A stretch of DNA of 42,071 nucleotides from Siphonobacter sp047605205 (GCA_047605205.1 JASGGE010000012.1:1-42071), one strand, 5' to 3'. Positions 7,638-17,140 are shown, counted from the first letter of the stretch. Notes: generated by a model not told the origin, from the sequence alone. Program-made: numbers and translations.

Positions 7638-8669
7638 TTAGAACTTAGGGCAAGCCAATTCTCTTTTTCGTTTCCGGTAGTTGGGTTTCGGATCAAAAAA
7701 CTGGTCAAAGGTATAGGTAATGGATAGTTCGTGGGCTCCGCCAGTGGCCATTCCTAGTGTTGAGATGGTTGCATCATAGCTATAGCCAATCGAAAAGTTA
7801 TCCTGACGATAGCCAACTAATATTACTAAGGCATCGTGATTGTTAAGTCCGCTTGTATATTGCTTGATGGGAATACCCCGGTACCAGGCTCCAATAGTAA
7901 CGGGATCAAGGGTTAGGTATGCCCCTACGTCTAACTGATCGAAATTTCCCTGGCGTTTATACAGAATGGCGGGCGAAATACTGCGTTCGCGGTCCATATC
8001 TTTACCATAACCATTTCCAAACTCCCAGCCCATCAGGGGAATTTTAAAACCGCCCTGAATACTGATTTTCATTGGTAGCCGCTCGGTATAGCTGGAAAAC
8101 GACTGGTTAGGCTGGTTCATATGATGGACAGAAAGACCGCCCCAAAATCGCTCGGAATAGGCTAATAAGCCGCCCGAAAAATCCAGATAATTGATTCGTG
8201 AGCCTGCGTCTACAATTGGGTCATCATAAACGGGCGAAACCGTACTGCCACTTTGTTCATAATTGAAAACCATGTTGTAGTAATTCACGCTTCGATTAAC
8301 AAACGAACTTTGAATGCCCGCCCGTACTCTGAATTCCTCACTAATCTTGAGTTGATAAGCATATTGTAATCCAACATCAAATGTGCGTAGGTTGCTGAAC
8401 TGAGCATCATTCATAACCATTAGCCCAACTCCCGAGTTGATCTTGTCGATATAGGTATCGAAACTGGCAAGGCTGGTAACATAGTTGGCGTTTAGAGCAG
8501 GCCATTGGTTTCGGTAGTTAACAGTAGCACGCGGAGCCAGAGCCGAGCCAGCAAAAGCAGGGTTAAGATAAAGTGGAGCGGCATAAAACTGCGAAAGCTG
8601 AGGATCCTGAGCTTTCGCAGCCAGAACACCACACAACAATACAGTACTGACAAGGAGATGTTTTATCAT
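7638..8669 (-). CDS. PorP/SprF-family type IX secretion outer-membrane protein
   Basis: This protein of 343 residues has a signal peptide ending in AKAQ. Family hallmarks follow at once: DPQLSQFYAAPLYLNPAFAG, then YRNQWPA and FDTYIDKINSGVG. The rest alternates like a beta-barrel. In gliding Bacteroidota, SprF-like proteins are needed to export and anchor partner proteins with type B C-terminal domains. The large divergent gene at 9042 encodes just such a protein, so the two probably form a pair. The ATG at 8669 is preferred over an upstream frame start at 8678. Membership in the family is clear; the partner is inferred from position. Confidence 0.9.
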   Translation of the reverse strand: MIKHLLVSTVLLCGVLAAKAQDPQLSQFYAAPLYLNPAFAGSALAPRATVNYRNQWPALNANYVTSLASFDTYIDKINSGVGLMVMNDAQFSNLRTFDVGLQYAYQLKISEEFRVRAGIQSSFVNRSVNYYNMVFNYEQSGSTVSPVYDDPIVDAGSRINYLDFSGGLLAYSERFWGGLSVHHMNQPNQSFSSYTERLPMKISIQGGFKIPLMGWEFGNGYGKDMDRERSISPAILYKRQGNFDQLDVGAYLTLDPVTIGAWYRGIPIKQYTSGLNNHDALVILVGYRQDNFSIGYSYDATISTLGMATGGAHELSITYTFDQFFDPKPNYRKRKRELACPKF

Positions 8670-9041
8670 GACAAACAACCAGAAACCAATTTCATCAAGT
8701 TAAGCGGGCAAACGGTCAGCATGGTATAAATTCCCTACAGAACCAACGTTACAGGGTTAAATCTAGTTAATCGAATATTGTTTTTCGTAAAAGTTCGGCA
8801 AGTTGCATAAACCATCACAAAATTTGTAGCCTAAGTTTCCGTTTAATTTCTGGAATACCCCCCGATTGTAAAGCCATTTGAACGAATTGCCCATTCAACG
8901 GTGTCTGTAATATCGAGGAGATAATATAATTAACGTCGAATTTTTTAACGAACTCATCTCGAGATGTGCCTTTTCATTCGTAAAATGCTAAGGCCATTCC
9001 CGATACACGTCGTTTAAAACGTAAAGAAAGTAGCATCGGGT
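8670..9041. other. Divergent intergenic region, no gene seen
   Basis: The region separates the PorP/SprF-like gene from its divergent neighbour and must hold both promoters. I found no clear TAnnTTTG box on either strand. A perfect 12-base palindrome, CATCTCGAGATG, lies at 8955-8966 and could be an operator or chance. Confidence 0.4.
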
Positions 9042-12000
9042 ATGATTCGAATAATATATTTTACGCTATTTATTTGTTTTGCATGCTTTTTATCCGCCAG
9101 GAGCCAAACAATCTCCGTCTCAGGAACTCTTTGTTTGCCTGAGCAGGGTTGTGATGGTGACTCTACCGAATTTGCGATTACCAATGCCACTAAAACCATA
9201 TCGAGCTGGAACTGGACCTTCGGCGATACGCAATCGGGGGCTAATACTTCAAGCGTAGCTAATCCCAAGCATTTGTACACAACGGCTAATACCTACACCG
9301 TTAAGGTTGATGGCGTTTATTCAGATGGAACGTCTTATAGTTTAGATACTACTATTACTATTAATTCCTTACCGCCTTCATTTGAGTTTTTTGGTGGTAT
9401 AGAAGATACGACCATTTGTCCTGGTACCAAACTCTTGCTTGATCCGTACGATTCCCGATACTTTACAGGTACAGTCCCTGAAAATGTGACGTATTTATGG
9501 TACCCAACTGGTGATACCACCCGGACAATTGAGGTAGATTCAATGGGCTGCTATTCTGTAGAGATTTTTAATGAAGAAGGGTGTTCGGTTACTGACCGGA
9601 TTAATGTGAAGATTTGCGGGCAGAGCCAGCAATCTACTTCAAACTGGTATTTTGGCTCTAACGCAGGGATTAGCTTCAGTGGAGGGTCCGCGAGTGTTAT
9701 TACGGATGGGAAACTGGATGTCCCGGAGGGCACTTCAACCATATCTGATGAAAACGGAAATCTGCTCTTTTACACGGACGGACAGGTAATTTACGATAAA
9801 AATGGGGACCTCATGGGGTCCATAACGGCAGCTCTGGACAGTATTAAAATGGGAGGCAGCCTAAGCTCAACTCAGGCGGCTTTGATTGTACCGGAACCCA
9901 GTTGTCGAGGATGTATTACAACCTATTACGTTTTCACGACTCGGGACGTCAACGATTCCACAAAATGCCTGGAGTATAGTGTGGTAGATATGCGATTGAA
10001 TAACGGTAACGGATTAATCACCCAGAAAAATGTAACCGTACAATGTAATATTACCGAGCGGCTTACATCCGTCATGAATCCGGCCGATTCTACCTATTGG
10101 CTTTTAACACATGAATATGGCTCCAATAACCTAATCCTGAAACGGATTACGGCTAATGGTGTAGAAGATGCGAGTACGATTTCGATTGGTATTCCGGAAA
10201 CTTCTGAATACCAGGGAGAAGGGCAAATTAAATTCTCGAATGATGGGACGAAAATAGGTCTGGTTGTGCCCGGAAGTGGTACAGACCATAACTACGTGGA
10301 GATTTATAATTTCGGGGATTCTACGGGTACGATTACGTCTTTAGTTACGCTGGATTTAGGGCTCGCTCCTCCTACCGTTTACGGAATTGAATTCTCCCCT
10401 GATGGTACAAAAGTCTATATTACCCTAAAAGGCGATGGTGACAGTACCTCTGTCTTGCTCCAATATGATTTAACCAGTGGCGATTCCACCATTATTGCCG
10501 CTTCTAAGCTAGTAATATCAACCTCAACTGAAGTATACGGTGCTTTACAATACGCCGCCGATGGGAAAATCTATATGGCTATTGAAGGAAGTAGCTCGTT
10601 AGGGGTAATTAATGACCCTGATGGCACAACCCTAACGGAAATAGATTTCGAAGAAGATGGGTTTAGCCTGGGTGGAAAAACCAGTGGTCTGGGCTTGCCT
10701 AACTTTGTCCAGAGTGATATCGAACCGCCTACAGGGCCTGGGATTAGTGTAGACGGACTTTGTTTTGGTGATACAACTTCATTCTCGAGTGGCCCGATCT
10801 GCGATCCTTTAGAGGATACATATCAATGGGATTTTGGAGATGGTACAACTTCTACGCAATCAGCCCCCACACACGTGTATGCTGCTGCGAATACCTATAC
10901 GGTTACGTTACGCCAAACCAATGCCTGCAAGGATACAACGATGACTTACCAGGTAACGATCAATCCGACACCTGACCCGAATCTGGGTACTGATATCACA
11001 AAATGTGCTACAAGTGTAGAGCTAGACTCAAAAGTGACATTAGCAAATAGTCAGTACGTCTGGATGCGGGACGGGACGATCTTGGATGTACCCTCTACGG
11101 CCTCCAAAATAACCGTTGATACCTCTGGTACGTATATCGTATTAGTAGCACTCGGCGAATGCTCGGATAGCGATACAATTACGGTTAGTCTCCTGCAGCC
11201 GCCATCCTATCAGCTCCAGCCCGATACGTCTTTTTGTGCAGGAGGAAGTGTGCAGCTTAGTGCGGAAAGTGGCGGAACGGCCTACCAGTGGAGTAACGGA
11301 GAAACAACTCAGCAGATAACCGTAAACCAGTCAGGAACCTATTCAGTGAATGTGACGATTCCTCAAAATGGTATTGACTGCGTCGTTTCAGATACAATAA
11401 ATGTTTCCGTTTTACCAGTTCCTACTGTCAATGTCGGTAGTGCCTTAAGCATATGTGCCAATAACGCACCGGTGCAGTTAGCAGCAAGCCCGACAGGGGG
11501 GAGTTGGAGTGGAACGGGTGTGGATTCAACCGGACTTTTTACCCCTAGTACACAGATTGTTGGAACCCAGACCTTAATTTATTCAGTCACGGCAGCGAAT
11601 GGTTGTATTGGTTCGGCAGCTAAGCAGGTAACCGTTGCGGTGGCTCCGGTGTTCAGTCTCGGGCCTGATCAAACGTATTGTGCTGATAGTACCGTAACCT
11701 TATCTGCTCCTGATACGACAGGTGCCCGCTATTTGTGGAGTACCGGAGCCACTACGGTTTCCATCTCTCCAACTGCTTCGGGGAGTTATGCCGTAACAAT
11801 GATTATTGGTTCATGTCGGGGTAGTGATACGGTCGCCGTAACGATTCTGCCCTTGCCGAATGTAAGTGTTCAAGATCAGGCTTCCTTATGCGTAGCGGAT
11901 AACCAAACTGTGCGACTGGATGCAGGAGGGAATTACACGATGCATTATTACTGGTCGCCTACGGGTGATACTACGCGAGCTATAACCGTTACTCAGGTAG

Positions 12001-12365
12001 GGGTCTATACCGTGGAAGTGCAGAATACATACGGTTGTACGGAAACGCACAATATTAATGTAGTGGACTTATGTGAGGCGGAAATCTATGTCCCGGATAT
12101 CTTTACTCCTAATGGTGATGGGCAAAATGATGACCTCCACATAGTAACAAAATATGTATTAGATCAGGATTATGAGTTGCGTATTTATAACCGCTGGGGG
12201 GAGTTAATTTTCCGAACAACAGATAAGAATGAACGTTGGGATGGGAAATACAAAGGTCGGGATTTTCCACCGCAGAGCTATGCCTGGCTAATTCAGTATC
12301 GAAGCCAATACTTCCCGGAACGGGGCATTTCAACGGTTCGGGGGGCGGTGATGGTAGCGAAATAA
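9042..12365 (+). CDS. Giant secreted PKD-domain protein with T9SS type B C-terminal domain
   Basis: The 1107-residue protein begins with a signal peptide ending SARSQ. A PKD domain lies at about residues 45-110 (WNWTFGD). A beta-propeller-like section spans about 195-560 (TDGQVIYDKNGDLM, KFSNDGTKIGL, EFSPDGTKVYI). A second PKD domain lies at about 566-645 (YQWDFGDGTT), then several immunoglobulin-like units with repeated phrases such as YLWSTGATT and SGSYAV. Residues about 1011-1107 are the gliding-motility-associated C-terminal domain (IYVPDIFTPNGDGQND, LRIYNRWGELIF, WDGKYKGRDFP), which directs export by the type IX system. It is probably a surface or secreted adhesin. The divergent PorP/SprF-like gene is the likely dedicated partner. 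The ligand is unknown. Confidence 0.92.
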   Translation: MIRIIYFTLFICFACFLSARSQTISVSGTLCLPEQGCDGDSTEFAITNATKTISSWNWTFGDTQSGANTSSVANPKHLYTTANTYTVKVDGVYSDGTSYSLDTTITINSLPPSFEFFGGIEDTTICPGTKLLLDPYDSRYFTGTVPENVTYLWYPTGDTTRTIEVDSMGCYSVEIFNEEGCSVTDRINVKICGQSQQSTSNWYFGSNAGISFSGGSASVITDGKLDVPEGTSTISDENGNLLFYTDGQVIYDKNGDLMGSITAALDSIKMGGSLSSTQAALIVPEPSCRGCITTYYVFTTRDVNDSTKCLEYSVVDMRLNNGNGLITQKNVTVQCNITERLTSVMNPADSTYWLLTHEYGSNNLILKRITANGVEDASTISIGIPETSEYQGEGQIKFSNDGTKIGLVVPGSGTDHNYVEIYNFGDSTGTITSLVTLDLGLAPPTVYGIEFSPDGTKVYITLKGDGDSTSVLLQYDLTSGDSTIIAASKLVISTSTEVYGALQYAADGKIYMAIEGSSSLGVINDPDGTTLTEIDFEEDGFSLGGKTSGLGLPNFVQSDIEPPTGPGISVDGLCFGDTTSFSSGPICDPLEDTYQWDFGDGTTSTQSAPTHVYAAANTYTVTLRQTNACKDTTMTYQVTINPTPDPNLGTDITKCATSVELDSKVTLANSQYVWMRDGTILDVPSTASKITVDTSGTYIVLVALGECSDSDTITVSLLQPPSYQLQPDTSFCAGGSVQLSAESGGTAYQWSNGETTQQITVNQSGTYSVNVTIPQNGIDCVVSDTINVSVLPVPTVNVGSALSICANNAPVQLAASPTGGSWSGTGVDSTGLFTPSTQIVGTQTLIYSVTAANGCIGSAAKQVTVAVAPVFSLGPDQTYCADSTVTLSAPDTTGARYLWSTGATTVSISPTASGSYAVTMIIGSCRGSDTVAVTILPLPNVSVQDQASLCVADNQTVRLDAGGNYTMHYYWSPTGDTTRAITVTQVGVYTVEVQNTYGCTETHNINVVDLCEAEIYVPDIFTPNGDGQNDDLHIVTKYVLDQDYELRIYNRWGELIFRTTDKNERWDGKYKGRDFPPQSYAWLIQYRSQYFPERGISTVRGAVMVAK

Positions 12366-12403
12366 AAAAAGGGATCAGGAGCACAAGCCTGATCCCTTTT
12401 TTT
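12364..12403. terminator. Bidirectional terminator
   Basis: A 16-bp perfect stem (12364-12379 with 12388-12403) has GC core GGGATCAGG/CCTGATCCC with A7 and T7 arms. It serves the convergent genes at 9042-12365 and 12418-13374. Confidence 0.92.
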
Positions 12404-12417
12404 GTGAAAGGGAAATC

Positions 12418-13374
12418 TTATTTTTCCCCAGTTCCTAGGGTATCACCTGCTGATTTATTCCCTTTCTTTCCACCAAACAAAGAAAAATGCACATAGCGTT
12501 TAGGCTGCTGGCGTAAGTCAACCAGAAGCTTATCCAAGTCTTTTACAGACTGATTTAAGTTAGTATAAAGCTGAGTGTCGTTGAGTAGCTTACCGGCTGT
12601 TCCCTGCCCATTTTTGACGTTTTGAAGCATTTGCTGAAGCTCAGCAACCGTTTGATTCGCTTTGGCTACGGTACGCCCTAATTGCAAAGCGTTTAGAGAG
12701 TCGGCAAATGTATTCGCTTTTGTCATCAGCGGTTTAATACCTTTTTCCGTTTCGGCTAATTGAGCAGAAAGCCGATTCAGATTCCCCATAATGGAAGCGA
12801 TACTTTGCCGATTCTCATTAATGGTAGCCCGCAGGGCTAAGCCGGTTTGATCTACGTTCGAGAGAAGTTGATTTAGTACATCACCGGTTTGTTTAAAGCG
12901 GGAAGCCACCACATTTAAATTCCGGATTAACGAGTCGGCGTCTGTCACCACTGGTAAGGCTTTTTCCTGAAGAGCCGCCGAAAGCCCCGATTGTTTCATG
13001 GTTAAAAGTGTATCACCAGGCTCAATACCTTTTCCGTGACCAATAGCCAATTGAATTACTTTTCCCCCTAACAACCCATTATCTGCTAATATAGCCCGGG
13101 AGCTGTCATTTAAAGGAATGTCTTCATCCAGCGAAAGTGTAACCAGAATACGATTATTCTGATTGGTAAGAATATGGATTTCTTTCACATGCCCTACCGT
13201 TACGCCATTAACCGTAACCTGATTAGAGGCCGTAAGGCCATCTACACTATCATAAAGAGCATAATAGTCTCGGGAAGACTTAAAAAAATCAGAACCTTTC
13301 AGGAAATTGAATCCAAAGTACAGGATGACCGCCGCAACCAGCGTCATTATAGCAACTTTTATTTCTTTTGACAT
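12418..13374 (-). CDS. MlaD/MCE-family lipid transport protein
   Basis: This 318-residue protein has one N-terminal membrane anchor (IMTLVAAVILYFGFNFL, about residues 8-25). The MCE domain covers about 35-115 (YYALYDSVDGLTASNQVTVNGVTVGHVKEI). A long helical tail follows with leucine-rich, probably coiled-coil segments (about 140-300). Proteins of this type form periplasmic hexamers that carry phospholipids between membranes with an MlaE-MlaF ATP-binding transporter. No mlaE or mlaF gene is adjacent, so the rest of the system lies elsewhere. The gene is transcribed alone. Confidence 0.88.
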   Translation of the reverse strand: MSKEIKVAIMTLVAAVILYFGFNFLKGSDFFKSSRDYYALYDSVDGLTASNQVTVNGVTVGHVKEIHILTNQNNRILVTLSLDEDIPLNDSSRAILADNGLLGGKVIQLAIGHGKGIEPGDTLLTMKQSGLSAALQEKALPVVTDADSLIRNLNVVASRFKQTGDVLNQLLSNVDQTGLALRATINENRQSIASIMGNLNRLSAQLAETEKGIKPLMTKANTFADSLNALQLGRTVAKANQTVAELQQMLQNVKNGQGTAGKLLNDTQLYTNLNQSVKDLDKLLVDLRQQPKRYVHFSLFGGKKGNKSAGDTLGTGEK

Positions 13375-13440
13375 GGCTATGAATTATGGTTCTTTGTCGT
13401 CAATTGGGAAGGAACAAATAACCAGCTTGCTGAAAACACC

Positions 13441-13448
13441 CAAAAGTA
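13441..13448 (-). promoter_or_regulatory. Possible -7 box for the MlaD-family gene
   Basis: The minus strand reads TACTTTTG, a perfect TAnnTTTG match 66 bases upstream of the start codon. A matching -33 box is not evident. Confidence 0.45.
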
Positions 13449-13529
13449 GATTATAACCGGCAATTTGCAGTATGTCTGCTTAAAAACACTGGGCCAAATC
13501 AGAAAGCCACGAAGGGGCATAGATCAGTA

Positions 13530-13561
13530 TTTGGCAAGCTTAGGAATAGGGCGTACCTTTG
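13530..13561 (+). promoter_or_regulatory. Bacteroidota-type promoter of glyA
   Basis: TTTG at 13530-13533 and TACCTTTG at 13554-13561 are separated by exactly 20 bases, a full match to the Bacteroidota consensus. The transcript would begin near 13568, giving a leader of about 90 bases before glyA. Confidence 0.75.
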
Positions 13562-13656
13562 TATTCCTATGAAATAAGCCGAATCGTTAGGAGCAAATTA
13601 CTGACTTTCAGATTATTCATTAGTTATCCGAAAATTTAATAACCAGTTACCATCAC

Positions 13657-14952
13657 ATGTCAACGGTCACCGCTTCCCGCATTGAACGCGACACCCAAGT
13701 CTTCGATCTTATCGAGAAAGAAGCCCATCGTCAGGAGTATGGCATCGAACTGATTGCCTCAGAGAACTTTACCTCTAAACAGGTTATGGAAGCTCAGGGT
13801 AGTGTTCTGACTAATAAATACGCAGAAGGCCTACCCGGCAAGCGTTACTATGGCGGCTGCGAAGTCGTTGATCAGGTGGAACAACTGGCTATTAACCGGG
13901 CAAAAGAACTATTTGGGGCAAGCTGGGCAAACGTACAACCACACTCAGGTGCTCAGGCAAATGCCGCGGTATTTCTTTCATTCCTAAACCCCGGAGATAA
14001 GATTCTAGGCTTTAGCCTGGCTCATGGTGGGCACCTGTCGCACGGGTCTCCAGTAAACTTTTCCGGTAAGTATTTTCAGCCGTTCTTCTACGGAGTAGAG
14101 CAGGAAACCGGATTAATCAACTGGGATAAGGTGGAAGAAACGGCTCTTCGGGAGCGGCCACGTTTGTTGATCTGTGGGGCATCTGCCTATTCTCGTGACT
14201 GGGACTATGCCCGCCTGCGAAATATTGCTGATCAGGTAGGAGCCTTATTACTAGCGGATATTTCTCACCCGGCAGCTTTGATTGCGAAAGGGTTATTAAA
14301 TAATCCGATGGAACACTGCCATATTGTTTCTACTACTACCCATAAGACTTTACGAGGGCCACGCGGTGGGTTAATTCTGGTTGGAAAAGATTTCGAAAAC
14401 CCGTTCGGAATCAAAACTCAGAAAGGCGATATCCGTACCATGACGAGCTTGCTTGATTCGGCCGTGTTCCCGGGTACGCAGGGTGGGCCATTAGAACACG
14501 TGATTGCTGCAAAAGCCATTGCTTTCGGCGAAGCTCTGACGGACGACTTCTATGACTATGCCCTGCAAGTACAGAAAAATGCGAAAGTAATGGCTCAGGC
14601 CTTTATTGATAAGGGGTATCAGATTATTTCGGGGGGTACTGATAACCACCTGATGCTCATTGATCTACGCCCCAAAGGGTTAACAGGTAAACTGGCCGAA
14701 AATACCCTGATTAAAGCTGATATTACCGTAAATAAAAACATGGTTCCCTTCGACGATAAATCCCCGATGGTAACTTCAGGTATTCGCGTTGGAACGGCCG
14801 CCATGACTACCCGGAACATGAAGGAAAATGAAATGCTTCAAATTGTGGAATGGATTGACGATGTGTTAATGCACCACGATAACGAAAGCTATATTGCCGA
14901 GGTGAAAAAGAAAGTAAATAGTGCCATGGCAACATTCCCATTGTACCGCTAG
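13657..14952 (+). CDS. glyA: Serine hydroxymethyltransferase
   Basis: This 431-residue PLP enzyme interconverts serine and glycine while charging tetrahydrofolate with a one-carbon unit. The family motif ELIASENF is at residues 31-38, the glycine-rich GKRYYGGCEVVD at about 61-72, the PLP-ring aspartate D201 with H204 in ADISHPAAL, and the Schiff-base lysine K230 in STTTHKTLRGPRGG. The variant ISHPAALIAKG replaces the more common AHIAGL sequence. I believe this variant is normal for Bacteroidota. The gene has its own promoter and terminator. Confidence 0.97.
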   Translation: MSTVTASRIERDTQVFDLIEKEAHRQEYGIELIASENFTSKQVMEAQGSVLTNKYAEGLPGKRYYGGCEVVDQVEQLAINRAKELFGASWANVQPHSGAQANAAVFLSFLNPGDKILGFSLAHGGHLSHGSPVNFSGKYFQPFFYGVEQETGLINWDKVEETALRERPRLLICGASAYSRDWDYARLRNIADQVGALLLADISHPAALIAKGLLNNPMEHCHIVSTTTHKTLRGPRGGLILVGKDFENPFGIKTQKGDIRTMTSLLDSAVFPGTQGGPLEHVIAAKAIAFGEALTDDFYDYALQVQKNAKVMAQAFIDKGYQIISGGTDNHLMLIDLRPKGLTGKLAENTLIKADITVNKNMVPFDDKSPMVTSGIRVGTAAMTTRNMKENEMLQIVEWIDDVLMHHDNESYIAEVKKKVNSAMATFPLYR

Positions 14953-14994
14953 CTACCAGGTATACTAAATCGGATTAATTATATAGTATTGTAT

Positions 14995-15052
14995 GTCGAA
15001 TATCGAAGCGGGAAAGGTTTTTAAATCCTGATTTTCGATATTCGACTTTTTT
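14995..15052 (+). terminator. Terminator of glyA
   Basis: A 13-bp stem (14995-15007 with 15034-15046) with a loop of 26 bases is followed by six T, about 40 bases past the glyA stop. Confidence 0.75.
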
Positions 15053-15108
15053 AGTACTCCCTGTATGGGTAGCGAATTAGTAAAAGGTTTCATTATAACT
15101 ATTAAAAA

Positions 15109-15966
15109 ATGCCTCTGGATCAATATTGGGACAAAGACGCGTACGATGAGCAAGGAGAAGATGGCAACGAAATGTCCTTCATCGACCATTTGGAAGAACT
15201 CCGCTGGCATATCATTCGAGCATTAGCAGCCATTGGCGTTTTTACCATTGCGGCTTTTATTTTCCACAAGGAAATCTTTCATTACATTATTTTCGCCCCT
15301 AAAGACCCTAATTTTTGGACGTATCGCCAGATGTGTAACCTGGCTCAGTTAGTACACGCTCCGGATCTGTGTGTGACAAAAATTGACTTTACTCTTATGA
15401 GTCGTGAAATGACGGGCCAGTTCATGATGGCCATGACGTATTCACTGATTATTGGGCTCATTTTTGCTTTTCCCTATGCATTCTGGGAATTATGGCGATT
15501 TATTAAACCGGGCTTACACCAAACAGAAATCCGGGCGTCTCGCGGAGCCGTTTTTTGGGTAACCTTTCTGTTTTTGTTAGGGGTATTGTTCGGGTACTAC
15601 ATCGTTTCTCCGTTAGCCATTAACTTCCTGGCAAATTTCAAGATTGATGAATCCATTGCCAATCAGTTTGATATTGATTCCTACATCAGTTTATTAGCCA
15701 TGATGGTGCTTGCCTGCGGATTAACCTTTCAGCTACCCATGGTAACCTATGTGCTCTCGCAGGTGGGGATATTAACCCCCGCTTTTATGCGTGAGTATCG
15801 GAAACACGCCTTTATTGTGATGTTGATTATTGCTGCTATTATTACTCCTTCGCCGGATATTTTTAGTCAACTCCTGGTAACTGCTCCTCTGTTGCTTCTG
15901 TATGAGGTAAGTATCTGGGTGTCGGCTCGGGTAAATGCCAGAAAGCAAAAAGAACTGGCGGCTTAG
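15109..15966 (+). CDS. tatC: Sec-independent protein translocase TatC
   Basis: The 285-residue membrane protein is the substrate-receptor core of the twin-arginine translocase, which exports folded proteins. The signature SFIDHLEELRWHIIRA lies at about residues 23-38, and at least five further hydrophobic segments follow, including ALAAIGVFTIAAFIF, MAMTYSLIIGLIFAFPYAFW, FWVTFLFLLGVLFGYYI, LLAMMVLACGLTFQLPMV and FIVMLIIAAIITPSPD. No tatA/tatB gene is next to it; in this phylum these are often unlinked. It lies after the glyA terminator and ends at a very strong bidirectional terminator, so it is its own unit. Confidence 0.95.
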   Translation: MPLDQYWDKDAYDEQGEDGNEMSFIDHLEELRWHIIRALAAIGVFTIAAFIFHKEIFHYIIFAPKDPNFWTYRQMCNLAQLVHAPDLCVTKIDFTLMSREMTGQFMMAMTYSLIIGLIFAFPYAFWELWRFIKPGLHQTEIRASRGAVFWVTFLFLLGVLFGYYIVSPLAINFLANFKIDESIANQFDIDSYISLLAMMVLACGLTFQLPMVTYVLSQVGILTPAFMREYRKHAFIVMLIIAAIITPSPDIFSQLLVTAPLLLLYEVSIWVSARVNARKQKELAA

Positions 15967-15980
15967 TAGTATTCCTTACT

Positions 15981-16023
15981 AAAAACACCCCCCGGCGGAT
16001 CTGATCCGCCGGGGGGTGTTTTT
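15981..16023. terminator. Very strong bidirectional terminator
   Basis: A perfect 20-bp stem with a three-base CTG loop (15981-16000 with 16004-16023) includes 11 consecutive G/C pairs, CCCCCCGGCGG, flanked by A5 and T5. It ends both tatC and the convergent GGGPS operon. Confidence 0.95.
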
Positions 16024-16044
16024 AAAGACCATATGCCTGGGAAA

Positions 16045-16806
16045 CTAGGAAGCCGGAATGGCGTTGAATTCGCGTACGGTTGCTGCAATTTCGGGTAACA
16101 GACCTGGATTTTGTTCAATACCATTTCCAACCACGATAACGTCTGCTCCGGCTTGCAGAGCCACTTTTGCTTTTTGAGTTGAATTAATTCCACCACCAAT
16201 AATAATAGGAGTATCAACCGACTGACGAACAGCAGCAATCATTTCGGGTGAAATCGCTTTAGGTGCTCCACTGCCAGCATCAAGGTAGGTTAAACGGAGG
16301 CCTAACATTTCACCTGCCATAGCGGTGCAGGCGGCAATACTTGGTTTATTATTAGGAATAGGGGTTGTATTCGAAATATAAGATGCAGTCGTTTGTTGAC
16401 CCGCATCAATCAGCATGTAGCCAGTGGGTAATATTTCAAGCCCTGATTTTTTCAGCATCGGAGCAGCAATTACCTGCTGGCCAATCAGATACTCAGGGTT
16501 GCGGCCTGAAATCAGAGATAAAAACAACACCCCGTCGGCGGCTGGGTGCACGTACGTATTACTGCCCAGAAAAAGAATAACAGGAATAGTGGTATGCTGA
16601 TGAATCTGAGCGATTAGCTCGCCCATATGCGACTGGGTAATAAGGCTTCCTCCAAGAAAGAAAAAATCAACCCGCTCCTGTTGTGCCTTGGCAAGCAATG
16701 CAGGAAATTGGTCCTGACGAACATCATCTGGATCAATTAACACGGCAAAAGCCTTGCGACCTTCTTTCCGAAACGTAATGAACTGATTAAGAATCGGTTT
16801 TGTCAT
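16045..16806 (-). CDS. Geranylgeranylglyceryl/heptaprenylglyceryl phosphate synthase family enzyme
   Basis: This 253-residue TIM-barrel protein couples a polyprenyl diphosphate to glycerol-1-phosphate, the first committed step of ether-lipid synthesis known best from archaea; Bacteroidota homologues make similar prenylglyceryl phosphates. Visible motifs are AVLIDPDDV (residues 21-29, Mg-binding aspartate), LGGSLIT (about 51-57), YLDAGSGAP (about 174-182), IIIGGGINS (201-209) and VVGNGIEQNP (225-234), which together bind the phosphate. The first 20 bases overlap the end of the upstream small membrane-protein gene, indicating translational coupling. The exact prenyl chain length cannot be read reliably. 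Confidence 0.9.
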   Translation of the reverse strand: MTKPILNQFITFRKEGRKAFAVLIDPDDVRQDQFPALLAKAQQERVDFFFLGGSLITQSHMGELIAQIHQHTTIPVILFLGSNTYVHPAADGVLFLSLISGRNPEYLIGQQVIAAPMLKKSGLEILPTGYMLIDAGQQTTASYISNTTPIPNNKPSIAACTAMAGEMLGLRLTYLDAGSGAPKAISPEMIAAVRQSVDTPIIIGGGINSTQKAKVALQAGADVIVVGNGIEQNPGLLPEIAATVREFNAIPAS

Positions 16807-17074
16807 AAGTTTGAGTATTCAATTGAACGAGTACGTCAAGTAGCTTTTCTTTTAGGGAGGCGAGTAAGTCCGAAAGCTCTACTTCACTTGCTTTGCTTAA
16901 TGAGGGTTTTTTGTTTGTCACGAGCCAGTCCACCAGAAAGTAGGTTGCTATTAGAGTACCTCCTGCAATAACTACTTTAACTACTTTTTGACTTAAATCA
17001 CTATCTGATTGGTCTAAGTGTTGGGTAGCAGACCGATCAGATTCTGAATGGGGAGAGGTATGGATCAGGCTCAT
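16787..17074 (-). CDS. Small single-pass membrane protein, unknown
   Basis: The 95-residue product has a polar N-terminus rich in Ser and Asp, one hydrophobic segment at about residues 31-50 (VVKVVIAGGTLIATYFLVDWLV) and a charged amphipathic C-terminal helix (VELSDLLASLKEKLLDVLVQL). I do not recognise a family. Its end overlaps the GGGPS start by 20 bases in another frame, so the two are almost certainly co-translated. A promoter-like -7 box lies 67 bases upstream. The overlap and a sensible protein make-up support a real gene. A membrane tether or partner for lipid synthesis is only an inference. Confidence 0.65.
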   Translation of the reverse strand: MSLIHTSPHSESDRSATQHLDQSDSDLSQKVVKVVIAGGTLIATYFLVDWLVTNKKPSLSKASEVELSDLLASLKEKLLDVLVQLNTQTYDKTDS

Positions 17075-17140
17075 GTACTAAGTATAAAGTTTATAGTAAC
17101 TTTTAGTATGCCAACGGGCATAATCATACTCCACTGTCCC

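Noticed and set aside
12236..12496. 86-codon frame crossing the terminator at 12364-12403
   Set aside because: It reads through a strong bidirectional terminator and overlaps the ends of two well-supported genes.
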